Origin: Dirofilaria immitis
Lineage: Eukaryota; Nematoda; Chromadorea; Rhabditida; Onchocercidae
Assembly (NCBI GenBank): GCA_024305405.1
Contig: JAKNDB010000098.1
Span: forward strand, 3,281,501 to 3,345,500
Reading direction: 5' to 3'
Length of the DNA stretch: 64,000 nt
How positions within the stretch are numbered: position 1 is the first letter of the stretch; every line of letters begins with the position of its first letter. Shown here piece by piece: positions 25,254 to 37,980 of this stretch. A program made the position numbers and the translations under genes. The notes beneath the pieces were generated by a model, which did not search any database, was not told the DNA's origin, and worked only from the letters and a program-made list of their open reading frames with translations.

Positions 25254-25601
25254 GTTTAGAATACAGTATAGATATTTTTAAACAAGCTTATAATGCATGT
25301 TTGATTATGATACAGTTATCTAAATTATTCCTTTATCATTAAATAATCTATTCCAATGATTATCATTTTAGTTTAGCATACAGTACAGATATTTTTAAAT
25401 AATCTTATAATGCATGCTTGATTATGATACAGTTATCCAAATTATTCCTTTATCATTAAATGATCTATTCCAATGATTATCATTTTAGTTTAACATACAG
25501 TACAGATATTTTTAAATAAACTTATAATGCATGTTTAATTATGATGCAGTTATCCAAATTATTCCTTTATCATTAAATAATCTATTCCAATGATTATCAT
25601 T
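25254..25601. repeat. Three tandem copies of a 117-bp unit
   Basis: Units start at 25254, 25371 and 25488; the last is a few bases short. They differ at only a few positions each. Each contains ATTATTCCTTTATCATTAAA and ends CCAATGATTATCATT. No coding potential or inverted structure was seen. Confidence 0.95.
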
Positions 25602-28600
25602 AATAAAATATATGCTGCAAACAGATATTTGAAATAAAGAAATAAACAAATATATTCTCGACGATATATAATTTTGAAAAAACGAAAAACTCAGAAAAAT
25701 TATAGAGCGCACGCAACCAATATTTATCCATCAAAATTTCACGATTTAATTGATACTTTATTTTTTTCAACAAATATATATATATCATTAGTCTTATTTC
25801 GTATGCATTTTAAATGAATTTTGTTCTTCTTCTTCTTCTTCTATGCATTTAAGCGTATTTTAGAAACGTATTTTAATGTTACTGCGATATTATGCCATAT
25901 TTATATTTTGTAATTTTCATTAATTTTTAGATCTATCTGATGAAGTAGAATAATTTTTTCATGCAACAACTTTTTAACATAGATATTTGATGATTATCGG
26001 TTGGAATAGAAATTTGTTGTTACACGGCTAACAATAGTAAAATATATCATGAGCATCATTGGTTTTTTAGAATATTTCATCTAATGAAGATAATATTATA
26101 TTAATTTAGTATTCATGTGATCATCAATTAAAAGTATTTTAAATTTAAAAAAAAAAAATTGAATTAAAAAAAGTCTTTTAAAGCGAAGAACAAAATTTCT
26201 TGTCATTTGAAAACAATTAACACAAATAATTTATTATGCTTTTTTTTTTTTATTTTGATTACAATGAAAATACATACAAATTTTACATCGCATTAACAAT
26301 TGCAAAAAAAAATTTTATATTTAATTAAAATTTTACTTTCGTTTTTTTTTTTTTTTTTTATACAATATATTTTAATAAATATTAATTGTTTCATATATTT
26401 TATGATCATTTTTGACATATTTGAAATAAATGTAAATTGCACTTTTCGATGGCAACATTTAACATATACTTTAAAATTAATACAATTTAAAATTGACAAA
26501 TTAAATTATAATAATTCATTAAATTATGCAGTGAAATAATTGAATTTTTCGCCATTTTTATTCTCAATATATATGCAACTAATAAGTTTCTTGAAGTTGT
26601 TATATAATAATTGAAAATTTAGGATTCTAGCTTCAATTTATTTATGAATAACATAGAAATTTTAACATAGTAAAAAATAATGGCAAATGAGAAAAATTAA
26701 ATTTGACCTTTCATTAAAAATTAAAAAGTGGAAATTCTAAGTTAGCAATATGATAACTTTTTTTTTCTTTGCATTTGAGGGATTTTAGCGAAAAATAACG
26801 CTGAAATAATGAAAAATAAAAATTTTACGATTGAAATACTTAATTTTTAATAATATTTAGAAAAGTTTAACTTTTTTTTTCATTTTCTTATCTTTTCTTT
26901 TTGATTTTTTTTTTATTTAGAAATATTATTTTAAAAAGTGATAAGGTAAAAGAAAAAATTTTTTTCGTATCATCATTCTTCTTCAAATAGCGTTTTTCAT
27001 TTGCTAAATAGCGAAAGATCGATAACTTTTTCAAAATGTTTTAAATTAAATAAAAGTATGCATAATTCAAATTTTAGATACTATTTATGATAATGCAATT
27101 ATTTGGAAATTTGTAATTATCTCTTATTCAAAAAATTTTTTACAATGAAAGTTTAGATTTATATTGAAATTACGTCAAATATATTCGTGGAGTGTGCCAC
27201 CCATAAAATAAAACCATTTTTTCCTATGCTAATACTAAAACTAGTCTAGTCTTAACTATTTCTATAGCCTTGATGTTACAGTTAATTTTCGCTATCAAGT
27301 TCAGTCATAACAACGAAATGATTTAGGATAATCAAATATGCAAATTATTGGTGGAAATAATTTATGATATATTTTTATTTAGAGATTAATGTTAGCGAAA
27401 GTTTTATCACTAATTAATTACTCATGGAATCACTAATTTATGGAATATTATGAATTTATCTCAATTTATAATGAAACGAATAATGATAAATGATATGATG
27501 ATAATCGATGTATTTTTCTTATATCAATTTATTTATGCTATGATCAAGGAATGAACTTTTTCTTGCATGTCAAAATATTTTAAAATGAATGTTTCACAAA
27601 TTTTTTTAAACAATTTTTCGAATTAAAATAATAAGATTGCGTGAAAAATTGCACTTAATTTTGAATGAAAAATTAAATTCCTTTTATTATTATGCAAAAT
27701 ATAAAAAAATTTTTTTCAGAAATAATAATCAGAAAAAACGAATATTGCACCAAATCAGGTGGTTTTATCCTTTTACTTTTTTTTCCTTCTTACAAACATA
27801 TTTTTTCCTCACAAAAGAAATTTTTATTACGAAAAGGGTTTTTGTAAAAGAGAAATTAAGTGTGAAGTAAGTGTAAAGGATTGATTTAAACGATTACTAA
27901 AATTTTTAACATTTTGGAAAAATCAAATGTTTGTTTTGCAAAATGCAATGATACATTTTTATTAGTTGAATATTCGATTTTTGATTATTTTCTGAAAAAT
28001 TCTTCTTCAACAATGTATTTCAATCTTTTGTCAAAATACAATTTAGAAAGACGATAAAGGCGATGGAAAAAAGATGCTTTATCATTTCTTAAATTATCTC
28101 ACATTATACTAATCAAATGATTTTTTTTTTTACAATCATCGATAAATATAAAATTACTATGAATTAATCTTTTAATTCTAATATTTTTAGAATGAGAGGT
28201 CTTGAATGAATAAAAAGCAATACACGTAAAAGTTTATATTTCATGAAGTTTTATCTTATTTTCAATAAATTTTATACGCGAAAAATTTGCCCACTTGTTT
28301 TATTTTTCCTTCGTTTTTCTTATGATAGTTAATATTTGATGATTTATAAATTTCGAAAAAAAGAAAATCAAACATCTGTTGAAACATCTGTTAGTATCCG
28401 TTAGATTTGTTTTTTAAATTCAATACTTTTTTGTGTTGCACATATTTTGAATTTTACTTTTTAAACGGCTTTAATGATATTCATAGGAAAATATTCTGAA
28501 AAGTATTTAGGAATGAAATATTTTCCTTCTATCTAATCCTATTTCGGATAGATAATGAGATTTCATATTTTTATCATAAAGAACAGAATTTTTAACTATT

Positions 28601-29150
28601 AATTTAAAAACTACAAAAACTTTTCAAGGGAATTTTAACTATTTTAGAATATATAGTTTGATAACACTGCACAAAAACTGCGCTTAATCAATTTTTTATT
28701 CTAACATTTTTAAAGGCGGTATTTTTAAATGAAGCACAAGTTTAGGGAAATATTTACTACAAAATTTTCATTTTGATTGTTTCTAATAAAATTTTATAAC
28801 ATATAGAATAACCAAAACCCATTTTTAAATTTCCTTAAAAAAATATTGATAATGCATATTAATTTGTGCCAAGATTTTAAAAATTGAAAGATAAATTTTA
28901 TTAAATTTCTTTAAAAAAATGTTGACGATGGATATTATTTTAACTGATATTTATCGAAAAAAATTGATAAAGGTAACCAAATATCAAACACTTTCATTTC
29001 AATCGATTTCTAAAATTACGATTGATAAATATGAGTGAATAATTTGAAAGCAATTCAAATTATACAAAATAATTTTATGCGTAATCTTATCAATATTTGA
29101 TTAGTGTAATGGTTTCGACGTATGTATTCAATATGTAATAGTAACACATT

Positions 29151-29157
29151 TTTTCAG
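29151..29157 (+). promoter_or_regulatory. Splice acceptor 10 nt before receptor C start
   Basis: TTTTCAG ends at 29157 and the ATG follows at 29168. It is a good candidate for an SL trans-splice acceptor and fixes the start of receptor C. Confidence 0.5.
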
Positions 29158-29167
29158 GATTGATAAA

Positions 29168-32100
29168 ATGAACACATCAACACACGATGAGATTGATGTT
29201 GTAACTAAAATTTCTCCTTATATTCGTACTTATATTTATGCGATAACTGGTTTATTGTTATCAGCGGCAAATATACCACTATTTATAACAATAATTACGA
29301 ACAAAAATTTCCGATAAGTTTTTAAATAATATTTCGTTTGAAATTAAAATTAAAAGAAAGCCTGGATTTTATTTGAAACCTATCAGTTTTGCGAATTAGT
29401 ATATTATATTTGACATGCACATATATGAAATGATCACAATTTTCAACATATAATGAAATATATTCCCATAAATTTGGTCGTAAAATTTCTTATGACATTA
29501 ATGCATTAAATAAATGACGTCAACCTGATATAATTTCGATTGAGAAATGAAAACATAAAAAAAGGAAAGATAAGAAGGAAAAATCGGTAATTCTTATTTT
29601 TCAGCCTTGAATCCTCTGAATTAAAAATGTAATTTTATAGAAAATATGAATTGATGTAATTTTCTAAAATTATATCAATTCTGCTACATATATTAATTTT
29701 CAGCACTTATTATTTTATCCTTTCATTCGTATTTCTCCACGGCGGTATCACTGGTCTGTTAATAATGAGCTATTCGATTTTTATTTTTACTAAATCAAGT
29801 TTGCAATTTGAAATGATTTCAAATAAGAAGTGCATATTTCAGGTACATCACATTGTTAATGCATTCTTTCTATGTAATAGTATCAATTCAAAGAATTGTA
29901 AGCATTTCAATAAAGCCAAAGTTCCATGGATATTTCTTCATTCAACAATTTGCAAAATAAAACTTCAAAGAGCATACATTTATCAGATAAACGTACAATC
30001 CATGATTTTTGATATTAATTGAGCAGCAGAATGAATAATAATTGCTGATTCCATTAATCCCTGATATTTATTGAAAATATTAAAAATTAATGAATTCAGC
30101 AGTTAACTGACGTCTTTGTTGCAAGAAAAAGTTCTAATTTTTGAGTCGCAAAATTATAAAAAATAGATAGGTATTAAAATCAAAAATTCCCACCATTCTA
30201 CATTTATTTATTCATTTAAATACGATTTTAAAAAAGAAATGAAATTTATTCGAAATTTGTTTCTTCTCTGCTTCATATTTATTTTATAAAACGAGTTAAT
30301 CATTGAAAATCTATGGTATAATACGGGTCATAATAAATTCATTGTTTATAAACTAAATGTAAAATGTATGGAATATTATTTACAACAATTGTTATAATAC
30401 ACGTTTAAAATTAATCGTAAAAAATACAACAGTTTATTGTGAATTTTTTGTAATCTAGCACTTCTTATAGATTTGTTATAACACTGACTTGAAAGAGATT
30501 CTGGAGTAATTTTTTGATAGATGGAACACGCTAATACTACTTAACCGAATACAAAGATGTAAAATGGTGATCATATAGAATCTGATATAAAGATGAGAAC
30601 AGATGATCGTTACGAACAAAAATAGGCTAACATACAATTCTTATCTGTGTAAACAAAACAAATTTAATCGTTCATTTTAATCATCCAATGTAAACTTAGT
30701 TTTAGAGTATAGGAACTTACATATGAATTAATTTACCCGATATTGAAGACATAGGTTTGCAAATGCTTAAAACATATGGAATTTTAACTGGAAAAATTCC
30801 TTATGTATTAGAATTGGACAAGTGCTATGATAGGAAACATTTCAAAATACAAGTGGCTTATTATTTAGATAAAATTATCTCTGTTTTTTACCGATATTTC
30901 CGATGGCAAAGAATCTCGATCAATTAGTAGAAATTTCTAATCTTTTATTGTCTGTTATAGGAGTAAATTTATGGGAAAAATAACAGTTTCCCTTTTCCTA
31001 ATACAATTTTGACTCTCATCTTTTAGGTATACAATACAGTTATCTTAATTTAGAAATTGTATGGAATATACTAGTATAATGTACTTCTTCGTGATATTGT
31101 TGCGTAGTTATTTCTGTTATTCGATTATGCCTCGGAAGATATATCAGATACGATAAGCACTGTCTTTTTCTTTTCTGGACGTCGTAGTTGGCTTTAAATC
31201 TCCATAATCTTTGAGCGTAATGCAGGTTATATTTTTTATTTTTCCTACCGATAATCCTTCTAATCGAACTTGTCTGAACAATAGTTTTAGAGCGAATTCG
31301 TATTCATATGATGCGATTTGATTTTTTTCCTTTGGGTATATAGTTTTCTATCTTTTAATGATAATTCTGATCATTCTTGATCATTTCTTAAAACGAATTG
31401 CATCCACAAGTTTAATTCATATTTTATTGATGATGCTATCTTGAACTGAGATCATTATCTTTTCATTTTGTTTATATTCTCTTCGTATTCTTGCTGAACA
31501 TCATAGCAGCCATCTTGATTCGTCATCTTCTAATCATTCAGATCCTGTCCACCAAGATTTATCGAACTTGTGAAATCCTTTTGTAGCTATGCCTACAAGA
31601 TTACATTAATTTGGGATGCATCGAAATGAAAACTCTTCATTAGTATTTCTTCGATTTAGTTTCACACAGATCTCAGTAAGAGACGTGAGTGATTTGTATT
31701 GAGCGTAATACGCATCGAAAATCTGACCATAGTATTACTTTTACATTTTCAAACTCCAATTGTTTAATGACAAATCGATTTGCTTTTATTTTGGAAAAAT
31801 GGAGGTGGCAGTTCGTATCTTTTCTTGGAGTCCGTCGTTTTTCTTTCGTATCGCCACTGCTGTTTCTCGGCCTTGTTATGCCCGATTATTGCTGCTGAAC
31901 TTCTCCTCGAACTTTGACCGCCTGACACTAATAGAATTCGAGTTGTCGTCGAATTACATCGTGGAACCGTCGCCGATTTGTTCCTCACACCGTTAAATCC
32001 CCATCCCTCCATTCTCGGCTTGCCGACCCTAGACAGGTTGATCTGCTTTAATTGAGAACATCTTCATATATTTATCCTTTTAGCTTACTGATCTCATAAT

Positions 32101-34936
32101 TTAGCACACTATTTACTTTAATGTTCTTTTTACTATCTGTATACAACTATTTCTACGTTTCGGCTTTCGTCGACAATAAGAACTTACATGTTAATTAATT
32201 AACCTGATGTTGAAGACATAGATGCTTTGCAGATGCTTAAAACATATGGAATTTGAGCTGGAAAAATTTACCTATGTATTAGAACTGTAAAAATGATAAG
32301 ATGGAAAAAATTTCGAAATACAAGTAGCTTGTTACTTAAATAAAATTATTTTATAAAATTATCCCAGTTTTTTTCCGACATGTTTTATCTAGATTAAGTT
32401 ACTGGAAAAATTTGCATGGCGTCAACAACTAAGATTTATTGATTTTTTAATCAAAATGAAAATGAACTTAAATGAAAATATCATAAACAATTTCAAGAGT
32501 TTAGCTTGATATGGATAAATTATAACGAAATAGAAAATTCGATGAATGCAATAAATAATCTGACTAATAAACATGTGAAAGTTTTGGTTTTGTTAGTTTT
32601 ACGGTAAGTAAAAGAAAAAAATCAAAATTTTTGGAATTTTATATCTTTAATAGAGCAATATTTTTCAACATATCTTTAGCAGCAATATTTTTCGATCAAT
32701 TTCCTTGCAACTCATTTACAGATCAGTACAGGCCTTTTACAAATGAAATTATTAAATGCATTTGGTTTATTGGCAAATAGCATTGATCGATTACTTGTCG
32801 TTTCTTTTCCGATTTACTATTTTCGCTCTATCCGTAAATTAAACACGATAATATTAATTGGCTTATATATTATACCATTCACTATCGCACTTTCGAGCCT
32901 TACTTCTACTTTATTAGGACCAGTTAGAATGATAAGAAGCAATTGTCCGTAAGTTTTTTCATCATATATTTTAATTGTTCTGCACATGTAAGATAATTAA
33001 TATAAGATCAATTAAACAAATTTAATTAATCTCTTACGCAAACAATATATCAGTTTTCGTTTACATCAAATATTAACTTGATTTTCATACAAATTTAATT
33101 ATGAAAATTTTTGTCACTTATGATTACCACAGCTGTACAAAACATAGCTATCAGAATAATATTATTGAAATATAATTATTTATATCAAAACAAATGACTG
33201 TTAAATCTATACTATCGACATCAGAATTTAGTGATTATTGCACCAACATTATTATCAGTACTGTAACAAAAACAAAATACTGATCAGTAATCATTCTTTT
33301 TGTTCCGAATTATAATCAGCAATATGTGATCAAATTAAAATTTCATTTTCAGTCATCAAAGTACACTTCAGCCAACAGCAATGATTTTTACACAGTGTTC
33401 GATCTCATTCGCTGCCTCATTGAGTATTTTAGTGATGTTATGTGTAGTATGCTGTATTAAACGGTGAGCTCAATAAATTTTTCAAAATTCTATGAACTAA
33501 TATTTTTATGCTATAAAATGAAAGTAGCACCTTTTTTGACATCTTTAATCAGAGATATATCGTAATCGAACATCAGAAAATAATACTTATCAAAAAATAA
33601 TAAAATGATGAAATATAGCCTTATTTGTTATTATATTATTAGATGATGAGATCATGTTATATCCTTTTCTTAGTTTTAAATTCTCAAAAATCCGATCCAA
33701 ATTATTTAACCTTTAACAATTGTGTAAAAAATAATAGAAACATCAAATTGAACGGTAAAATGGCAAAAAAGTGAAAGTCATAATATCTTCTCGTATCTCA
33801 CGACGAGAAAACATTTCTCATACAATTTCCGATTGGGTCGTTTTATTTTTTTATTTTTCTTTTTTTTTTTTTAGAAGAAGAAGATAAACATATAATCTTT
33901 ATTCCAAAGAAAGAACTAATATTCTTCATCTTACTGTTTAATTTCTATAAATCAATGTACTGTTTACATATTTCAATGTACTGTTTACATATTTCAATAA
34001 ATTTTTATCACTCAATTTTAATCGAAGATCTTAAAAATGAAAATAGGAAAAAGAAAAATAACAAGATAATATTGCTTATTGTTTAATTAGAGTTGGAGCA
34101 ATGTCTTTATTTTTAATGCTTATTTTTTATTAATTTACCAAATAATGGTAAATATTTTTCATCATTAATAATTTATTTTTTAAAGTTTTACAAATAAAGT
34201 TGATAGTTTCAGTCGCTATAATGGAATATTGAAAAATACAAGAAATGCAAAGCGAGATTTGCAGAATTTTCTAAAGAAGCAAAAGCAATTTACATTAACA
34301 GCCCTCATTTCCTGCATAATTACATTATGTAAGTTTTTGTGCTATCAAATCTTATTTTTTCATAAGTTACTTTTTTTTGTTTGAGAAAATCATTTTTAAT
34401 TGATAGCCTCATTTATAAGTAAAATGTTGTGCAATTGCAATGTAACAAAATTTAATAGCATCTGCATATTAAATCAGAAGACTAGTCGAAATAAAATTTT
34501 AATCAATTTTAATTCTAGGAAAGTGTCAAAATTATTAAGTTTAATAGTTGCAAAATTATAATTCTAAAACTAGAAATAAGAAAATAAATTGTGAAATGTA
34601 AGAATATACAAGAATCTTGGGCTATTGCGCAATTAAGATATGACAGATTTACAATTATAGTATAACAAAGCCATCTGATGAAATAAATTAAAGAATAAGA
34701 ACGAATTATTTATTTCTTATTTGCTTTAAACAAATAGCAAAATTGCAGTTTTACATGTGATACCATCCTTGGCTCTAATATTTTGTATCAACACGCAACG
34801 CCAAACTTGCGTTTCCATCGGTTTGTGTAGTAATTTATTATGCTATCTAGATACCTTAAATATATCGCTGCTATTTTTCTATCGTCAAGATGATGTCCGC
34901 AAAAAATATTCAATTTTCTGCGTAACCTTTTACTGA
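29168..34936 (+). CDS. Seven-transmembrane receptor C, complete but with a mutated first donor site
   Basis: Six exons: 29168-29313, 29704-29842, 32722-32948, 33353-33463, 34186-34328 and 34749-34936. All phases agree. They encode TM1 (SAANIPLFITIIT); TM2 (YYFILSFVFLHGGITGLLI); a Cys before TM3; TM3 with SIDRLLVVSFPIYYF (DRY-like DRL); TM4; TM5 (SISFAASLSILVMLCVVCC); a basic third loop; TM6; and TM7 with a short tail. Exons 2-4 match receptor A in length. The only lesion is at the exon 1 donor: the bases are ATAAGT where GTAAGT is expected (29314-29319), and unspliced reading meets TAA at 29315. Intron 2 is about 2.9 kb and holds a BEL/Pao remnant. Family role: plasma-membrane G-protein-coupled receptor; ligand unknown. 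It is a pseudogene unless an AT-AG intron is tolerated or the base is an error. Confidence 0.75.
30714..32350 (-). mobile_element. Antisense BEL/Pao remnant inside receptor C intron 2
   Basis: On the minus strand around 31650-31510 a frame with stops reads IATKGFHKF and then SWWTGSE, matching the conserved NPADIATKG...WWxGPxWL block between RNase H and integrase in BEL/Pao polyproteins. The region is bounded by two diverged direct repeats of about 170 bp (30714-30880 and 32181-32350), which share GATGCTTAAAACATATGGAA or close variants. The repeats could be LTR fragments or an internal duplication. The frame is broken throughout, so the element is inactive. Reverse transcriptase was not found here. 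Confidence 0.65.
30714..32350. repeat. Direct repeats bounding the intronic element
   Basis: The copy at 30714-30880 and the copy at 32181-32350 both begin AACTTACAT. Both contain TTGAAGACATAG and GCTTAAAACATATGGAATTT and both end AATAAAATTAT or ATAAAATTAT. They are about 75-80% alike by eye. The first copy reads open for about 50 codons on the plus strand; the second does not. Confidence 0.65.
31795..32040. other. GC-richer island within receptor C intron 2
   Basis: About 245 bp with roughly balanced base composition, in sharp contrast to its flanks. Open frames overlap on both strands (82 codons on the minus strand at 31764-32012) without a recognised domain. It may be another piece of the BEL/Pao element (gag or LTR) or a separate insertion. 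Confidence 0.4.
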
Positions 34937-36740
34937 ATCGTTCATCTGGCTAAGTGAATTCTATTACACTTACAGAGAAGAAAATAGAAATGTTTCACTA
35001 AATTATTGCTATCCAATTTTTTAGACTTTACGCAAATTTTAGATTCGATAGATAGAAATTGAACTTAGAAATTCTTGATTTGGTAATTTGTTACTTCATC
35101 TTTAATTATTATAATTTATTGTACCAGAAATAGAAATTGAACTTACTTAGAAATTTAATTATTATAATTTATTGTACCAGAAATAGAAATTGAACTTACT
35201 TAGAAATTTAATTATTATAATTTATTGTACCAGAAATTTCTTCAGATCAGAAATTCATTTATTGTAAAAAATGATTTGTGCTGAAACCCGATATTCTATT
35301 TGATTTCTTTTGTCGCTGAATATTGTCAGGGAAAAATCTAGAGTACTTTTATATTTTTCTGTACAAAAATTATCATTATGAATAGTTTGAATAATAATAG
35401 ATCTTAAAATCGTATAATGAAAGATAAAAAAGGAAGAGATTTACTTCGAAGCTTTCTATATTATAGGGAACTAAATTGAAAGCAATATATTCGTTACCGA
35501 ACTTCGTATTTCTGATTTAAGTGATTCATTTATTCTATGCATTCAATAAAATTCAGTTATTAATAATACCGCTAATTAATTAATTATACCAATATTATAG
35601 AACAATTCCTTTAAGTATTTGGCGACAGAAAAGATTGCTTTATCATACATCGTTTCCATGTTTATCATTCCACGAATAACGTGATCCGTAACAATACACG
35701 TACGCTACTTGTTTTTTTTTTTTATGTTACGAGACAGAAGAATTTGACTATAAAGGTTTTACTATTTGACGATGGATTCATATCTTTGTCTGCGTTATGA
35801 AATAAACTCATCGCAATAAGTTAATCGATCGATCGTAGTGGAGACAGACTCGGTATAGTCCAGATGGATCGAATTGAAGGATCTTGAGCGTCGAGTGAGC
35901 TAATTGTGTGATTGCGTTGACTATAACGAATACTGACTGATACATTGCCCATTGAACGCAAGAAGCTCTTTTCCATTCTCATGATCATTGGTTTTTGTAG
36001 AAGGCGGTGGCTTATAGTACCGTAATATACGGAAGTTAGAAGTTAGGAAACAAAAATAAGAGATGGATGATAATTCAAATATGCACAAAAGTTTTCATTG
36101 TTACAGTATTTCAATTAATATTGATTTTGACATCTTAAACAATGATAGAATGTTGGCTTTATTAGCAGATTGAAAGATGAAAGACAAAGGACCCTATGTA
36201 TTGAGATTTGGCTGAATCATTTTATTTAGGAAATATTACAAATTTTGATCGTCGAATAATATTCTTTGATTATTTCGTCGTATTATATTATAAAATATTT
36301 CATAATATTTTGAATTTACCGTAATAATTAATAATATTTATGATCTTGTAAATATGTTTCTAATCATCTAAATATTCTTCTGTCAATTTTTATTGCATTT
36401 TTAGATGATATTAAGCTTGTATATATCATCCATAAGCGGCATATATTTTGTGTCTAAATATTTTTATGATCGCCACTATCGAAGTGAATTAAAACTTCTG
36501 AATCTTTGCATTCGTTCGTAAAATTACAGCAACTATGATTTCCATACAAAATTGATTTCTTATCAATTTGAAATTTAAATTGACGTTTACAGATGCATTT
36601 CAAAATAATACTGTAAATCAATAAAAAGCAAATTAGCCGTAAAAGGCACAAATTATTGAATTGGAAGAATGCCTAAATAATACAAAATAAATTGGTATTT
36701 CTTTGTTGCAATGATTTTTTGAATTACAGGCTTCCAGTGA
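34937..36740. other. Intergenic region between receptor C and the gene array
   Basis: No gene was found. It contains a 53-bp tandem repeat (35101-35236). A less AT-rich block at about 35630-36020 has AATAAA and several GATCGATCGATC-type words and could be an old LTR, though no partner copy was found. Confidence 0.4.
35101..35236. repeat. 53-bp tandem repeat, about 2.6 copies
   Basis: Units begin at 35101, 35154 and 35207 and are practically identical (TTTAATTATTATAATTTATT followed by GTACCAGAAA). A partial match to the unit end also lies just upstream near 35050. Confidence 0.9.
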
Positions 36741-37980
36741 ATGAAAGTCGACATTTGAATATTTCTATTTATGCTAGTACATTCGCTTCTTATCGCAAAT
36801 GTTCTTATTTTTAAACTTATCAAATGTCAGTGATTTTTCTGTTATTTTTATAATTATAATAAAAAATTGTTAATTAGCTTCCTGTATCAATTTAAGGCCA
36901 GTAGTCCGAAGTTACTTATTTGTAACGGCGATGCTTATATTATTACTACTATAGCGATTCTATCATCACCTTACATGGTTACTAGATATGTGAAATTTCG
37001 TTTTTAATGCAGTTAAAAATTATTTTTAATCTGAACAATAATTCAAGAAGGAAAAGACGAATATCTCAATCTGAACAATAATTCAAGAAGGAAAAGACGA
37101 AGTGCTAGTTTGACAAAACTAGAAAAATATGAGAATAATTGAATTCGATGTAAACAAGAATCAAAAAGTATATCATGATAAACATGGAAAGTTGTCGAAA
37201 TAAATGAAGTATGACAAGTCGGGAATTAATTTTATAACAAAATTTATAATTAAAAGAATTTTATTTTTTGGGATCATTTCTTAAAATATTTTCAAGCCAA
37301 TTAATAATTTATTCAATGTGCATAGTTAATTTTCAAAAGTAAACTTATCAAATGAATAAAGTATGAAATACCGTAGCAATTTCAAATGATTTCTAAGAAA
37401 CCTACATTAAGGAAACAAATTACTATGACTTCTTCACTTGACATTAATAATATATCTGATTGAAGGAGTAATCACAATATGTAACAGTAATCATACTTTA
37501 ACATCTTAGCTTTGACAATTACAATTCTATGGTGAAACTTCTGTTAAATTCTAACATCTTGCAAATTTTTATGCAGATAATTTTTTTTTTTTTGAAAAAG
37601 TTGCTTCCGATTTGTTAGCTAAAAAATGATTGAGCCAGACGATTGTATTAGATGAGCATTATCCAACTTTTATCAATCACTAGTACATGCTATCAGGTCA
37701 AAATTTTTCCGATATGCTCTATCTTAGGAAGAGAGCATGAGATAATTTTACCGGTTTTTGACATGAAACTTTTGTTTTTAAATATTTGCTGAAAATGATG
37801 CAAAATGAATCGAAAACTTTGAAAAATACAATGGAAAATCAATATATAATATGGCAGCTGGTTTTCATTTAAATTCATAAAATTATCTGGAATCGATAAA
37901 ATTATCTGGAATCGAATTTTCCTTTTTTTTAGTGGAAAAAAGTTTTTCCAGGACCAGAAATATTAATATCCAAGTTCTTA
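36741..37980 (+). pseudogene. Array copy 1: decayed secreted-protein gene
   Basis: This is the first unit of the tandem array. Exon 1 is recognisable after a TTACAG acceptor but Cys6 has become TGA (36756-36758), and the rest of the signal peptide is partly deleted. The exon 2 position (after TTTAAG at 36896) has lost the Cys-Gly-Pro start. Exon 3 survives as GGAAAAGACGAAGTGC with LTKLEKY, lacks its Cys and hits a stop at once. Exons 4-6 are missing or unrecognisable, although intron 4 and 3' flank sequences shared with other units are present (for example TTATCCAACTTTTATCAATC near 37660). Confidence 0.75.
37028..37100. repeat. 33-bp duplication across the exon 3 acceptor of copy 1
   Basis: Positions 37028-37060 and 37068-37100 are identical. 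The unit covers the exon 3 splice acceptor and the basic cleavage-site codons of the array family (AAGGAAAAGACGA). Confidence 0.9.

Larger units (their letters stand above)
24848..29167. other. AT-rich intergenic DNA with a 117-bp triplication
   Basis: No gene was found on either strand apart from the tandem repeat annotated separately. Open frames here (for example near 26300-26500 and 27640-27870) are low-complexity and run through A/T tracts. Confidence 0.5.

Noticed and set aside
25254..25601. CRISPR-like array
   Set aside because: The 117-bp units abut without spacers and the genome is eukaryotic.
31689..31996. Overlapping plus-strand frames in receptor C intron 2
   Set aside because: They overlap each other and a minus frame in the GC-richer island, without a recognised domain or splice fit to the receptor.
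35630..36020. Possible LTR with AATAAA and GATC-rich words
   Set aside because: Composition is suggestive, but no second copy, polymerase motif or target duplication was found.
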